Shown here piece by piece: positions 1-10,641 of a DNA stretch of 64,000 nucleotides. This stretch comes from Posidonia oceanica. Lineage: Eukaryota > Streptophyta > Magnoliopsida > Alismatales > Posidoniaceae. Positions within the stretch are counted from its first letter, which is position 1. Every line of letters starts with the position of its first letter. The DNA is taken from assembly GCA_037176725.1 (NCBI GenBank), contig JAZBRS010000026.1:62350501-62414500 (forward strand), read 5' to 3'. The notes under the pieces were generated by a model, which was not told where the DNA came from, ran no database searches, and worked only from the letters and a program-made list of their open reading frames with translations. Position numbers and translations under genes: made by a program.

Positions 1-556
1 TATCTCGTTGAAGACAATCGAAAACCTTACAGAAAAAAAATAATAACAGGTGACTCCGTTTCTGTTTGAAAATTGAGTCATAACTTTCATATACCACTTG
101 CAGTTTGACCTTCGACTGCTAATACAACCAAACATGTAAACTAAATCCTCCTACTGTAAAGTAGTTTACATGTTATGGGGCTTGCTTGCAACCAAATGGA
201 CCTCTAGTAATGTAGTTTACATGCTCTGCAAAAAAAATTTGTAAAGTGTATTACTGCATCCCATCCATAATTATGAAATTCCACTATGAGTCGTGTTTCA
301 CCTGTCTGGTAGAAAATCTAACAATTATATAAAATTTCTACTAGAATCCAATAACTTAGCAAAAATCAACAAAAAAAATATCTAACACACAATCGAACAT
401 ACTTTTCTGTGATTGGTAGCCATTATATATCGTGCTGTATGTTGGTATAAATATAAATTATACAAAACTTGATTATTTTATGTTGTCTACTATATATATG
501 GTTGTGCTTTTCTACATGTGTATGGTTTCTACGTCCCAAACTTGCCATTGTATATA
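1..556. other. AT-rich non-coding DNA
   Basis: No gene is visible. The sequence is AT-rich with many short A and T runs and no long open frame, splice-bounded exon pattern or RNA gene on either strand. It is probably intergenic or decayed repeat DNA on the left flank of the nested cluster. Confidence 0.6.
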
Positions 557-871
557 GAGTAATTTTTATATACACATTTCTATTTTTACTTTATTACAAT
601 TGATCATTATATTAAATGAATGGTTTAAACACTTCTCTATTTATAATTTATTTTAAATCCCTCCTAACAACAGTTGATCATAAGTCAACTCATCATTTTT
701 AAACCTAACCATAATTGAATAGTGACTACAGGTGGTACGAAAACATTTTCACCCTTGTGTAACTTAACTCAAAATATATATACAAATAGAAGAGTGTTTG
801 AATCATTTTTTGAAACAAAAATGTTGATTTGTAATAAAATGAAAATATAAAGGTATATATAAAAATTACTC
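557..871. mobile_element. MITE with long terminal inverted repeats (about 90 bp)
   Basis: The left arm begins GAGTAATTTTTATATACA and the right arm ends with its near-complement (TATATAAAAATTACTC). Complementarity continues inward for roughly 90 bases on each side: AAACACTTCTCTATTT at about 630-645 pairs with AAATAGAAGAGTGTTT at about 785-800. The total of 315 bp and the lack of coding capacity fit a non-autonomous DNA transposon. The flanks are TATATA-type sequence on both sides, so the target duplication cannot be fixed and the superfamily is uncertain; a TA or longer AT-rich duplication is possible. Confidence 0.6.
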
Positions 872-1971
872 ATATATATATATACACACTCTATATTCTA
901 CTATCAATATGTGGTAAACAAATCAATTAACGTCAAACACTTGCTTGTTCTTTCTTTCAAAGAATGCAAGTTTGTGCCAATTTATCAATTAACCAAAGGA
1001 AGGAGAAACCTAATAATAATTAGATTAATTCACAAAGGAAGGATCATTAATGTTCTGCTTCCGACTTTCGCCCATCCTGTTTCAATCACGTCGGGATTAG
1101 TACGTCCCATATTTTATTGAGAGGAGGTAGATTAAATTAAAAGCAATGTCAGGCTAACACCAACACCAAGAGTCAACTACAGAGATCGCGCATCACCAGT
1201 ATGTTTATGACTCATCACAATTGAAAGTAGTTTAATATGTAGTCTGGTAGACCAAAGATTACATCAAATAATACATCGCGGAAGATGTTCCAGAAGCATC
1301 ATCACTCTTGTCCGCTCCCTCTCCACTTAGACGGCGATTGGATCGTAAACTGTTTTCATCTTGTCGAACTAATTATTTTATCGTGTCTATAATTTTTTCA
1401 ATAATATTTATTATACTTTTGTAAAAATTATGATTGATCATTAATAATATTGTAATTTTAAATATATATAAAATATATTCAAAATTCAATTTGATATCAA
1501 TATGCTTAGCAATCTGTTGACAATGTTAACTTAATAATCGGGATAAATCAGTTCCAATCGTATTGATTCAGTAGAAAGTTATATAAGTGGGGGAATTTCA
1601 AGTATACTGTTCAAAACGATAAAAAAATGGAGCTACCATCGAAAATATTGGAAATTCATATGTAACATTGGACCTTTTTTCCCACACATGTGCCATCATC
1701 ATATGGGTTAAAAACTAACTTGGACTAGTTAAAAAGCTAACCAAATTGTGTGAAAAGATTAACTTGATCCTAACACCACTTTCATCCTAAAACCAAAAGC
1801 ATTACTTCACCACCGCCTCCCATCGCCTTTGATTGGCACGTACATCGCCAACATCAGCTTTGCTAGTGTGCTCCGTTGCTATGTTTAGCGACATCCCCCT
1901 CCCCCCATCACCTTCATTGTCACCTCCACCACCACCCCTCCCATTGCCACCACCTTCCTTACCCTCCCTCT
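872..1971. other. Non-coding flank of the first nest
   Basis: AT-rich at first, becoming C-rich (CCACCACC-type runs) at about 1800-1970 next to the hAT insertion site. No credible gene is seen; short open frames near 911-1120 lack any family similarity I recognise. A stretch at about 1640-1760 shows inverted similarity to about 21690-21790 beyond the nest, so this flank may be one arm of a still older inverted-repeat element. Confidence 0.5.
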
Positions 1972-2343
1972 TAGGGCTATCAATAAATCAAGTGTAACCT
2001 ATTATTTTAAGGTTTGGGTTAAAATTTTGAACCCATTAAACCTGTTCGATCCTAACCTTTTAACTCGTTAGTGGTTTTCTAATTAATTTTAAGTAGATTT
2101 GTATACTCTTTTGTAACATGAAGACATTAAATTTTACTATGAGGTATAGACCATTCTTATGATATTATCATTTCAACTTCATGTTCTATTATCTTTACCC
2201 AAATCATTTTAGTGATAATTTATGATCGATTATTTTTAAAGTCCAAAAATCCCAAGTACATGGTAATATTGATATTAACATGTGCGAAATGTTTCACATG
2301 TATTTTGAAGACATGGAACTATAATATAGGAATGTGTGGTATT

Positions 2344-3454
2344 TGTTGGAAAATACTCCAAATATATATTGTGTTTTGATGATATATGTGATATAATATT
2401 ATATGCTTAACATGGTTATTTGAGATTGATATAGCATGTTTTACGATGATACTCAAAGCATCAAAGAAGACTGAAATATAGGCTGAAGAACAGAAAAGTA
2501 GTGTATGTTATTTCTGAGTATCAATGTTGTAATTGATTGTAAAATTTTGTAAAGATATCAAAAGATCTTATGAGATTGATCAATTGTATAGAAATTAGAA
2601 AGATAAGATATCTGAATAGATTGTACTTAAAAGATCATAAACGGCACGTCGTTGTATAACGGAGCTCCGTTCTGAGAATGGGCTCAGCAGTAAATGGGCC
2701 AAATAGAGCTTGAATAAAAGAAAAGAAGAAACGTGCCAAAACGGCACCTCGTTGAAGAGAAACTCAAAACGGCACTCCGGTCCAGAACGGCGCTCCGTTT
2801 TGGTCGTGAGCTGGAAATAAACGCGTTCAGTTGAATTTCGATGCTCCGTTCAACTAGCTGTTTCAAAACGTTGGAGAAGATTTTCTAATCGTTAGAGACA
2901 CATTTGGGTTGGACTTTTGCCTATAAAATGGACCCCCATTGGACCTCTAAGGATACACCTTGATCATATACACATACTTGACTTCATGCAAGCACAAAGA
3001 GCTAGATTTCCATCTTCAAGTGTTTTCCAAGCCTCCTCAAACTACTACGTCAAACCTCCGCTTCAGAGCTTGGCAAAAAGAGAGTACGGTCTGCAATCTT
3101 ATACTACAAACAAGGATTGTCTTCTCCAGTTTGGAGAAGGGGCAATTGGAAGTTGCAAGGTTTTGTTGAAGGGAACTTTTAAGAACTTTTAACAAAAAAG
3201 TAAGTAATCTTTTGGTTTAAAGATTAAGGAAACCTCAAGGTAATATTGAGAGAGTGGACTAGGCTGGGATTTGGCCGAACCACTATAAATTATTGTGTAG
3301 ATTGTTCATTATCTCTCTTCTTCATTCTGTGTATGCATTTTCCTTTATAATTCAAATTAAGATAATTTGATAAGATTTAAAATTAGTAAATCTCAACCTA
3401 TTATACATATAATCTCTATTCACCCCTCCTCTAGAGAAGTCATTTGATCCAATA
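2344..3454 (+). repeat. 5' LTR of the Sirevirus
   Basis: About 1,111 bp and highly similar to 20156-21256. It starts TGTTGGAAAATACTCC and ends ATCCAATA; the final CA became TA. It carries a TATA box at 2922-2929 and several short inverted motifs built on ACGGCGCTCCGTT, including the perfect 14-bp palindrome AACGGAGCTCCGTT at 2658-2671. An open frame at 2917-3192 is conserved between the two LTRs, but it has no family match that I know and is most likely chance. Confidence 0.93.
2922..2929 (+). promoter_or_regulatory. TATA box of the Sirevirus 5' LTR
   Basis: TATAAAAT in the context GCCTATAAAATGGAC. It is preserved at the equivalent place in the 3' LTR (20736-20743). Its position about 580 bp into the LTR fits a U3/R border promoter. 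Transcription start is inferred, not shown. Confidence 0.6.
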
Positions 3455-3456
3455 AT

Positions 3457-3468
3457 TGGTATCAGAAC
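3457..3468 (+). promoter_or_regulatory. Primer binding site, initiator Met-tRNA type
   Basis: TGGTATCAGAAC lies three bases after the 5' LTR end. It differs at one position from TGGTATCAGAGC, the complement of the 3' end of plant initiator methionine tRNA used by most Ty1/copia elements. Confidence 0.85.
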
Positions 3469-3508
3469 AGATTATCTAGACTAAGATTTAAATTCATCTC
3501 TAGATAAA

Positions 3509-4637
3509 ATGACTTATGTTAATAACAACATAGCAGAGGGTCAAAGCATTAACAGGCCACCCTTCTTTGATGACCTTAACTACAACTATTGGAAAGTTAG
3601 AATGGTTATTTACCTAAAATCAATTAATTTTGAACTTTGGGATATTGTTATAAATGGCTACACAATTTTCAATACTTCTTACAAAGATTGGAATGAAAAA
3701 GAAAAGAAATTTGCACAACTAGATGCTAAGGGACTCAACATATTATTCTGTGATGTTAATCAAGAACAATTTAATAGGATATCTAATTGCAAAACTTCAC
3801 ATGAAGCTTGGCATAATCTAGAAGTCACTCATGAAGGAACCAACCAAGTAAAAGAAACTAAAATAAATATGTTAGTACATAAATATGAATTATTTAAAAT
3901 GAAACCTAATGAACCCATTAGTGAAATGTTTAGTAGATTTAATGAAATTACTAATCCATTACAATCACTAGGAAAAGGATACTCTCAAAGTGACCTAGTA
4001 AGAAAAATTCTGAGATCTTTAACTCAAGAATGGGAAAAGAAAACAACGGCCATTGAGGAAGCAAAAGATTTGTCAAACTACTTATTGGAGGAACTTATGG
4101 GAAATTTGAATTCCTATGAAGTCCAAATAAAAGATAAAGAAACTGAAAAAGGAATAAATAGAAAAAATATAGCCTTAAACATAACTACTGATTCTGAAGA
4201 ATCAGAGGAAGAGAAAGATGAAGATATTGCTCTTCTAATTAGAAGATCTAAAAAATTCATTAGAAATGGAAAATATAAAAGAAATGGAAAATTTCCTGAA
4301 AAATCGAATAACAAAGATGAAACTCCACTTTGCTATAAATGCAACAAACCTGGACATATAAAAAGAGATTGTCCATTATTAAAAATGAAAACTTTTAAAA
4401 AGGATAATAACAACTTTAAAAAATCCAAAAAAAAAGCACTACAGGCTACATGGGAAGATAGTGATTCTTCTTCTGATGAAGAATCTTCTTCAGAAAATGA
4501 ATCAGCTCACATGTGCTTCATAGCCATAAGGTGATGATCCATGTTCATCTTTTGAAATAGATATAGAAGAACTATTAGATGCATTCAATGACTTATATGA
4601 AAAATATAAAAATCTGAAAGTAAAATCCAAAAATATG
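3509..4637 (+). pseudogene. gag: Sirevirus gag, N-terminal and nucleocapsid part (disrupted)
   Basis: Encodes the capsid/nucleocapsid protein of the copia element. Opening at ATG 3509, the frame runs 341 residues. It begins with the plant copia gag pattern (residues about 15-30, PPFFDDLNYNYWKVRM), then a UBN2-type gag core with a KTSHEAWHNLE segment. At residues about 272-285 sits a CCHC zinc knuckle (CYKCNKPGHIKRDC) that binds RNA. A Ser/Glu-rich acidic stretch follows. A TGA at 4532 follows a frame slip: the +1 frame continues with gag-like sequence (EELLDAFNDLYEKYKNL) to 4637, where the Tekay element was inserted. The same protein resumes at 14357. Its size agrees with the enlarged gag of Sireviruses. 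Confidence 0.88.
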
Positions 4638-4878
4638 TGTAACACCCGGGAATTCATTTCCTTGTAATTGTGCTTGTTTAATGAATTCCTTGGCTTTGGT
4701 GGGATGTTATTGGCCTTGCAGGCCCCACTTGAGTTGTTGTGGGCCCCATCTATGGTTTGTGTGGGTCTCCACTTGTATTGTTGTAGTAGACTCCCACTTG
4801 TGGTAGTTGGTGGGACAGATTGTGGTCTGGTCCCTGTGTTTCTCCCCCTCTTTTTCTCTCTCTCTTTCTCTCCCTTCT

Positions 4879-4912
<34 letters not shown>

Positions 4913-7022
4913 TCCCTCCTCTCTCTCTCTCTCTCCTTCCCACCCCCTCCTCTTTTCCTCTCCCCCTTCCCCCAACGCGTGCGGATTCTCCTCCCCTCTC
5001 CCCTGGCTCATGCGGCTTCCGCCTCCCCTCCTTCCTCTCCCTCCCTCCTCCTTTTCCCCTTCCTCCCCCTCCCGTCCTCTCCTTCCTCCTCCTCTACCTC
5101 TTCTCTGTTGGCAGCGGAAGCGTGGTGGTGGCCGGCGTGCGGTGGCCGACGGTGGTGCGGCGAGCGAGCTCTGGTCGTCGTCCCGGTGGAGCGGCGTGTG
5201 GAGCTCGGTGTGCGCGTGGATCGCCGGTGGACGGAGGTTGTCCCTCTGTCCCAAGGTACACACCTCGCCCTAGGAGCTTTAAATATTTAGAATTTGCCTT
5301 GCTTGTGTCCCTTGCCATGTTTTGTATGTTATATTTGAGTTTGGCAATTTTTAGGGATTTATATGCATTTAGGCGAATTTAATTGGCTTCAGTAGGTTTA
5401 TAACTTGAATGTGGTTTTCCACTGTTTAATGAGGTTGTATGCTCTCAAACAGCTTGAATATGATTTTATTGTGTGCCTTGCCATACTTATATGCTATGGT
5501 AGAGGTTTGGTAATTTTTAGAGATTCATTGTGGTTTTTGGCCGAATTTATGGCCCGAATGACTTAAATGCTAAAATTGTGGTTTCCTTGGTTGGTTTTTG
5601 GGCTTTTTGTGCTTTAGCCCATGATATTTAATAAATGTTTTCAAAGAGATTTCTGAGGAAAATATGAATAGTTTGCAAATGGTTTTACCGAGGTTTTCTG
5701 TGGCCGAAAACCTAGGAGTTGTGTTGGCTGGACCTGGAGATGCGACGGCATTCCTAGTGTGTCGCACACTTCGCCTGGGTTGAGGTTTGGGAGTCGGGGT
5801 GCCGGCCGTACCTAGCGGTATCGTAGCAGCGGACTCGGGAGGTATGATACTCCTACGTAGCTGGGCGTGATACCCTAGTTGTTACGGGCACCGGGACATG
5901 CCTTGTTTTGGGTGCTGGCTGAGCCTATAGGTTGGAGCCTCTAGTAGTTTGGAACACTGGTGCTGACTGAGCCTAGGGGTTGGAGCCTCTAGTGGTTCGA
6001 AGCACTGAGTTGAGGTCGCCGTATATTAGGCGTGCCTTATGGTTTGTCCTGAGTGAGGACAGCTTGCCAAGTTGGGGTGAGTAGCTTTCCCTGGTGAGGG
6101 ATCGCTTTTGAGGCGTCTCTAGTGACGAGATGCCGGGACGGACACGCTCCTCCATAGGACGGGTGTTCGTGACAGTGTAGTGAGCTGCAGGGGTGAGTCC
6201 CTAGCTACTGCTTGAGGCCAGATCGGTTGCTTGGCGCCAGGCAATACGATCAGTTGTGGTTTTGTACCCGTGGGGCTGTGTTTTGTTGTTGCTAGCTGTA
6301 TTAGGCCTTGAGCTTTCCCTGCGTTTGGGCTTTGTGAGTTTTGCTATTGTTTGGGCCATATTGGGCCAGTTGCTTTCCGCCTGTGTATGGCGTGATATTG
6401 TGGTTTGTGTTTTGGGCCGTACTAGGCCAGACGTTTTCCCACCTAGTTATGGCGTGTGGTTTTGGTTTGAGCTTTGGGCCGGTGGGCCATTATATTGATT
6501 GTGATTTAGTTTTTGCGAGGTATTTCCGCCTTGTCTTAACCAGTGGGCCGAGTGTTTTCCCAACCTGAGGGGTTGGAGGGTTTTCTGTGGTTTTGAGGTT
6601 TTGAGCCAATGGGCCGTGGCTTTGTGAATTATATTTTTGTAACGCCTGTCTTCCCCGGTTTTCGCTTGTGGGCTTTGGGAAGGGTGTTTTATTGATCATA
6701 TTGCTTGTTGTGGACCCAGATTTTGGGGTTTTACCGGTTGTGCCGTATTTGAGATTTTACGCCGGTTTCTCGTGTGGTTTTACGAGGTGTGTGCTGGGTG
6801 ACGATTTCTAGGTCACTCACGTGTGCTTGTTTGGTTTTCAGGTGTAGATGATTAGCTGGTTTGGAGTATAGTGCATATAGTGAGAGTCACGTAGCTGTCC
6901 ACTACAAGTTCCTGGCATTGATATTTGTTGTTAGCCCAGTGGTTTGTTGTAAATGTTGTATTTAATTAAATTTTAAATTTGTTGGGCTTTAGGTTTTGTT
7001 AGTAGCGATGCGGGTCGTTACA
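4638..7022 (+). repeat. 5' LTR of the Tekay-type element
   Basis: About 2,385 bp. It matches 11933-14356 along its length, apart from indels in the pyrimidine-rich part. A rearranged solo copy lies on the minus strand at 56261-57490 and a divergent relative at 58667 to about 60190, so the family has several copies even in this window. It contains a long CT-rich block near its 5' end and a GGGCC-rich half towards its 3' end. Open frames read through the CT-rich block on both strands are low-complexity artefacts. Confidence 0.93.
4843..5100. repeat. CT/CCT-rich simple-sequence block in the LTR
   Basis: Nearly pure pyrimidine on the plus strand: CTCTCT dinucleotide runs followed by CCTCCTCCC-type runs. 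The matching block in the 3' LTR (about 12125-12465) is expanded and rearranged, with roughly 70 extra bases near 12300-12375. This fits slippage after insertion. Confidence 0.85.
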
Positions 7023-7026
7023 GGTT

Positions 7027-7038
7027 TGGTATCAGAGC
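7027..7038 (+). promoter_or_regulatory. Primer binding site, initiator Met-tRNA
   Basis: TGGTATCAGAGC begins four bases after the 5' LTR. It is the exact complement of the plant initiator Met-tRNA 3' end. Confidence 0.93.
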
Positions 7039-7195
7039 CCAGGTTCATTAGGTTGCACTAGCCTAGAAATGGTCAGTCTAGTGACTCCATTGGAAATTGC
7101 ATATCATGGTTGAATCTGCACCTGTTGTTTGGCATATATTGTTGCTTGTCTTATTGGCCGTCGTGCAGATTTTGTTGCTTCTCTCCCGGTTCAGC

Positions 7196-8258
7196 ATGTC
7201 TCACCGTGGCCGTCGGAAGGATAAGGCCCCTGCTGAGGAACCTAGCTCTCGAGAGGAGAGTGGTTGGCAGGACGTGCAGACGGAGTTGCGAGGTTGGATG
7301 CGCGAGATCTCTCAGGCTTTTGGCAAGAGTGGCTCTAGTAGAGTGTCTGAGGGAGATCCGTGGCTGCGCTAGTTGAGCAAGCTCCACCCGCCGACGTTCA
7401 AGGGTACTGGTACTCCTGAGGAGAGCGAGGCATGGCTGCGAAGGATTGAGAAGTTGTTGGATAGTTTGGCGTGCCCAGCGGAGCACTGGGTGCGGTTGGC
7501 TGCCTTTCAGCTCGTCGGCGATGCCGATGAGTGGTGGAGAGCCACCAGGCGGCTGAAGTTTCCGGATTCTATAACGGTCGACATCAAGTAGAAGGACTTC
7601 GAGGTTGCATTCCATGAGAAGTACTTCCCGAGCCTTGTGAGGAGCCGATTCGACCGAGAGTTCCGAAGTCTGCAACAGGGCAGGATGTCTGTGGCTGAGT
7701 ATGAAGCCTCTTTTGCCTGGTTGGAGAGGTTCGTCCAGGCCTTTGATTTTGAGGAAAGGCGGGTAGAGAGATTTCTGGAAGGCCTTTAACCCAGCTTGAG
7801 CGTGAAGGTGATGGGCTGCCGCTGTGTGACGATAGCTGAGGTTGTCTAGATGGCTTCCCGCTTTGAGGAGGCGTATAACCAGTATGTGAGTGGTCACTCC
7901 AAGGGGAAGGCCAAGTTGCCCTTCACTTCCAGGTTTTATGTCTCTAGTCCACCGAGTTCCAGTGGCATGAGTAGCCCAGGGAAGAGAAAGAAGGACAGAT
8001 CTGGCGGTGGTTCTAGTGCTCGGCGTAGTTTTGCTCGAGGTGGTGGTGGTGTTGGCCCTACCTCCAGCGCCCGGCACAGCTTTGCAGGAGTTGGTAGCAC
8101 CGGTCCGAGTCAGGCTGCTTCGAGTGGACAGGGTAGCGCCCTGTGTTTCCAGTGTGGCCAGATGGGTCATTTTGCAGCGCACTACCCTCGAGCACAGCAG
8201 GTGACGAATCGGAGCGGAGTGGTGTGCTACAACTGCGGGAGATCGGAACATGTGTAGA
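7196..8258 (+). pseudogene. gag: Tekay gag (capsid and nucleocapsid), broken
   Basis: Capsid/nucleocapsid part of the gypsy polyprotein. I chose ATG 7196 (MSHRGRRKDK) as the start because the upstream in-frame residues are hydrophobic and unlike gag. A retrotransposon-gag core follows (PPTFKGTGTPEESEAWLRRI, then WWRATRR and FHEKYFPSLVRSRF), with a Ser/Gly/Arg-rich linker and two zinc knuckles near 8150 and 8225. The first knuckle has lost its last cysteine (CFQCGQMGHFAAHY). The second is cut by a stop after CYNCGRSEHV. In-frame stops at 7370, 7589, 7787, 7847 and 8256 interrupt one otherwise continuous frame; most fit a C-to-T or G-to-A change in a Gln or Trp codon. Confidence 0.85.
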
Positions 8259-8469
8259 GGATGTGCCCGAATCCTCCCAAGCGAGCGGGGAATGTGCCAC
8301 AGCAGCCGACCCGGGGGCGTGTGTTTACAGTTTCAGCTCTCGATAGTGAACCCTCTGGTAATGTTGTAGAGGGTAAGTCCCCGTAGTTTCCTTTTGGTGG
8401 TGTGACCCATTGCTGTTGTTGTGTTGTTGTTGTTGTTGTTGTTGTTTCTTTTCCCCTGTATTATGAACC

Positions 8470-8877
8470 TTGTTGTTTAATGAGGATGCTGTTGGTTGTG
8501 CTTTGGCCTTAAATTCTTATCTTGTGGTGGGCCGAATGGCCAAAGTTCTATTTGAATCAGGGAGCACTTTCTCTTTTGTCTCCGAGTCTTTTGTGGCGAA
8601 GCTGGATGATGTACCAGCCAAGTTAGCTTTCCACCTGCAGGTGGTAACGCCGCTGGGTGAGTACAGTTTGGCATGGAGATATCTGCCTTCTATCGATCTG
8701 GAGCTGAATGGTCGAGAGTTCAATGCCACTCTCATCCTCATGAGTATGAATGAGTATGATGTTATCTTGGGCATGGACTGGCTGGGCCAATATTCTTCTT
8801 TAATCGACTGTGCTCGCAGGAGGATTTTCTTTGGTGCTGCTAGGACTGGTTCCTTCTTTGTGCAAGGTGTGCGGTAG
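8470..8877 (+). pseudogene. pro: Tekay aspartic protease domain with altered active site
   Basis: Retropepsin-like domain that would cleave the polyprotein. The active-site loop reads KVLFESGSTFSFVS, where gypsy elements have DSG[AS]T; the catalytic Asp is Glu here. The downstream ILGMDWLGQY segment that closes the retropepsin fold is present. The frame is shifted by one relative to gag and ends in a TAG at 8875. The frame opens without an ATG, as expected for an internal domain. Confidence 0.8.
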
Positions 8878-8892
8878 GGTGAGCCTAAGCTT

Positions 8893-9822
8893 GTGATTTC
8901 TGCTGTGAAGGCTTACAAGTCTTTGGCTCGGGGTTGTGTGGGGTACCTTGCTAGTGTGGTTACCTCCCTTTCTCTGGAGTCAGGTGTTCACAACATATCT
9001 GTTGTGTGTGAATATCCCGACGTTTTCCCAGATGATTTGCCTGGCATGCCACCTCACAAGGTAGTGAAGTTTTTTATTGAGCTGACTCCAGGCAGTGGTG
9101 CTGTTGTGAAGAATCCTTATCAGATGGTGCCAGCTGAGTTGCGGGAGCTCAAGGCCCAGCTGTAGGAGTTGCTGGACAAGGGATTCATCAGGCCAAGTGT
9201 GTCTCCGTGGGGAGCGCCTGTCTTGTTCGTCCGTAAGATGGATGGTTCACTCCGGTTGTGTATAGACTATCGGATGTTGAATCAACTTATAATGAAGAAC
9301 AAGTATCCCTTGTCCCGTGTGGAAGACCTGTTTGACTAGTTGCAGTCTACCTCCGTCTTCTCGAAGATTGATCTGAGATCAGGATATCACCAGTTGAGGA
9401 TCCATGATTCAAACATTCGGAAGACTGCTTTCCGGACGCGGTATGGCCACTTTGAGTTCGTGGTTATGCCCTTTGGCTTGACCAACGCTCCTGCCGAATT
9501 CATGGAATTGATGAACCGGATCTTCAGGCCTTTCTTGGACCAGTTTGTGGTGGTCTTTGTAGATGACATCTTGGTCTACTCCTTAGATGAGGCAGCTCAT
9601 GCCCAACATCTGAGGGCGATGCTAGATGTTCTGAGGCAGCACCAGCTGTACGCCAAGTTCTCCAAGTGTGAGTTCTGGTTGAGGGAGGTTATGTTCCTTG
9701 GCCACCTTATCTCGGGAGACGGCGTCAGAGTTGATTCTGCCAAGGTTGAGGCGGTTAGCAATTGGCAGAGACCCAGGAGTGTGTCTGAGATTAGAAGTTT
9801 CCTGGGGTTGGCAGGTTACTAG
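8893..9822 (+). pseudogene. pol: Tekay reverse transcriptase domain (three in-frame stops)
   Basis: Copies the element RNA into DNA. Lead-in sequence VVCEYPDVFPDDLPG is typical of the start of Ty3/gypsy RT. Then come [45 protein letters not shown] and the catalytic [10 protein letters not shown] with both Asp residues of the YxDD-type box intact. [13 protein letters not shown] and [10 protein letters not shown] mark the connection to RNase H. TAG stops fall at 9163, 9337 and 9820; at least the first two fit CAG-to-TAG changes. Confidence 0.9.
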
Positions 9823-10641
9823 AGGAGGTTTATCAGGGATTTCTCTTCTATTACTTCATCCCTGACAGCTCTCACCAAGCAAGGGGTTCCGTTCATTTGG
9901 GACCAAGGTTGTGAGGCGAGTTTCAATGAGTTGAAGGCTCGTCTGACTTCTGCTCCTGTTCTGACCTTGCCTTCTGGTGGTGGTGGCTTCACTGTTTATA
10001 GTGATGCTAGTGGTGTTGGGTTGGGTAGTGTTCTGATGCAGCGTGGCAATGTTGTGGCTTATGCTTCCCGTCAGTTGAAAGACCACGAGAAGAACTACCT
10101 TACCCATGATCTTGAGATAGCTGCCGTGGTGTTCGTGCCGAAGCTTTGGCGACACTACCTGTATGGGGAGCAGTTTGAGGTCTACACGGATCACAAGAGT
10201 CTGAAGTATATATTTACTCAGAAGGACCTCAACATGCGGCAGCGAAGGTGGGTGGAGTATCTCAAGGACTATGATTTCAGTTTGTCCTACCACCTTAAGA
10301 AGGCCAACGTGGTCGCTGATGCTCTGAGTCGGCGTACGCACGTCATGGCTAGCCTGATGGTCAAGGAGTGGACCATGTTGGAGGATCTGGCTGATTGTGG
10401 ACTCAAGAGACTACATCGGGGAGCAGGCGGTGCCTATGTGGCGAGCTTGTCTATTCGTCCCAAGCTAGTGGAGTTTATTATTTCTTGTCAGCAGACAGAC
10501 CCTTTCTTTCAGGCGACTGTTGAGAAGTTGCGCGCTGGGGAAGCACCGGACTTTTCTCTTGGCGTACATGGGGAGCTGAGATTTGATCAACGCTCGTTTT
10601 ATGCCCCAGTACGAGGAGGCCAGGCGGAGGTTACTGGATGA
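9823..10641 (+). pseudogene. pol: Tekay RNase H domain
   Basis: Degrades the RNA of the RNA/DNA hybrid. After the stop at 9820 the same frame continues through [18 protein letters not shown] (first catalytic Asp), [19 protein letters not shown] (Glu), [11 protein letters not shown] (Asp) and [11 protein letters not shown] (Asp), the usual D-E-D-D set of gypsy RNase H. The frame is lost near 10600, where the reading shifts by one base before the integrase zinc finger. Confidence 0.88.

Noticed and set aside
911..1120. 69-codon frame near the left MITE
   Set aside because: Starts at GTG, AT-rich composition, no homology recognised.
2917..3192. 91-codon frame in the Sirevirus LTR, also in the 3' LTR (20731-21024)
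   Set aside because: Conservation is explained by LTR identity; it starts at the TATA box region and has no family similarity.
4502..5382. Long overlapping open frames on both strands (up to 253 codons) in the 5' LTR
   Set aside because: They read through CT/CCT microsatellite and give Arg/Glu- or Ser/Leu/Pro-only proteins; the same arises in the 3' LTR at 11683-12735.
7151..8251. 366-codon minus-strand frame
   Set aside because: Antisense shadow of the Tekay gag; no domain, and the sense strand has clear gag motifs.
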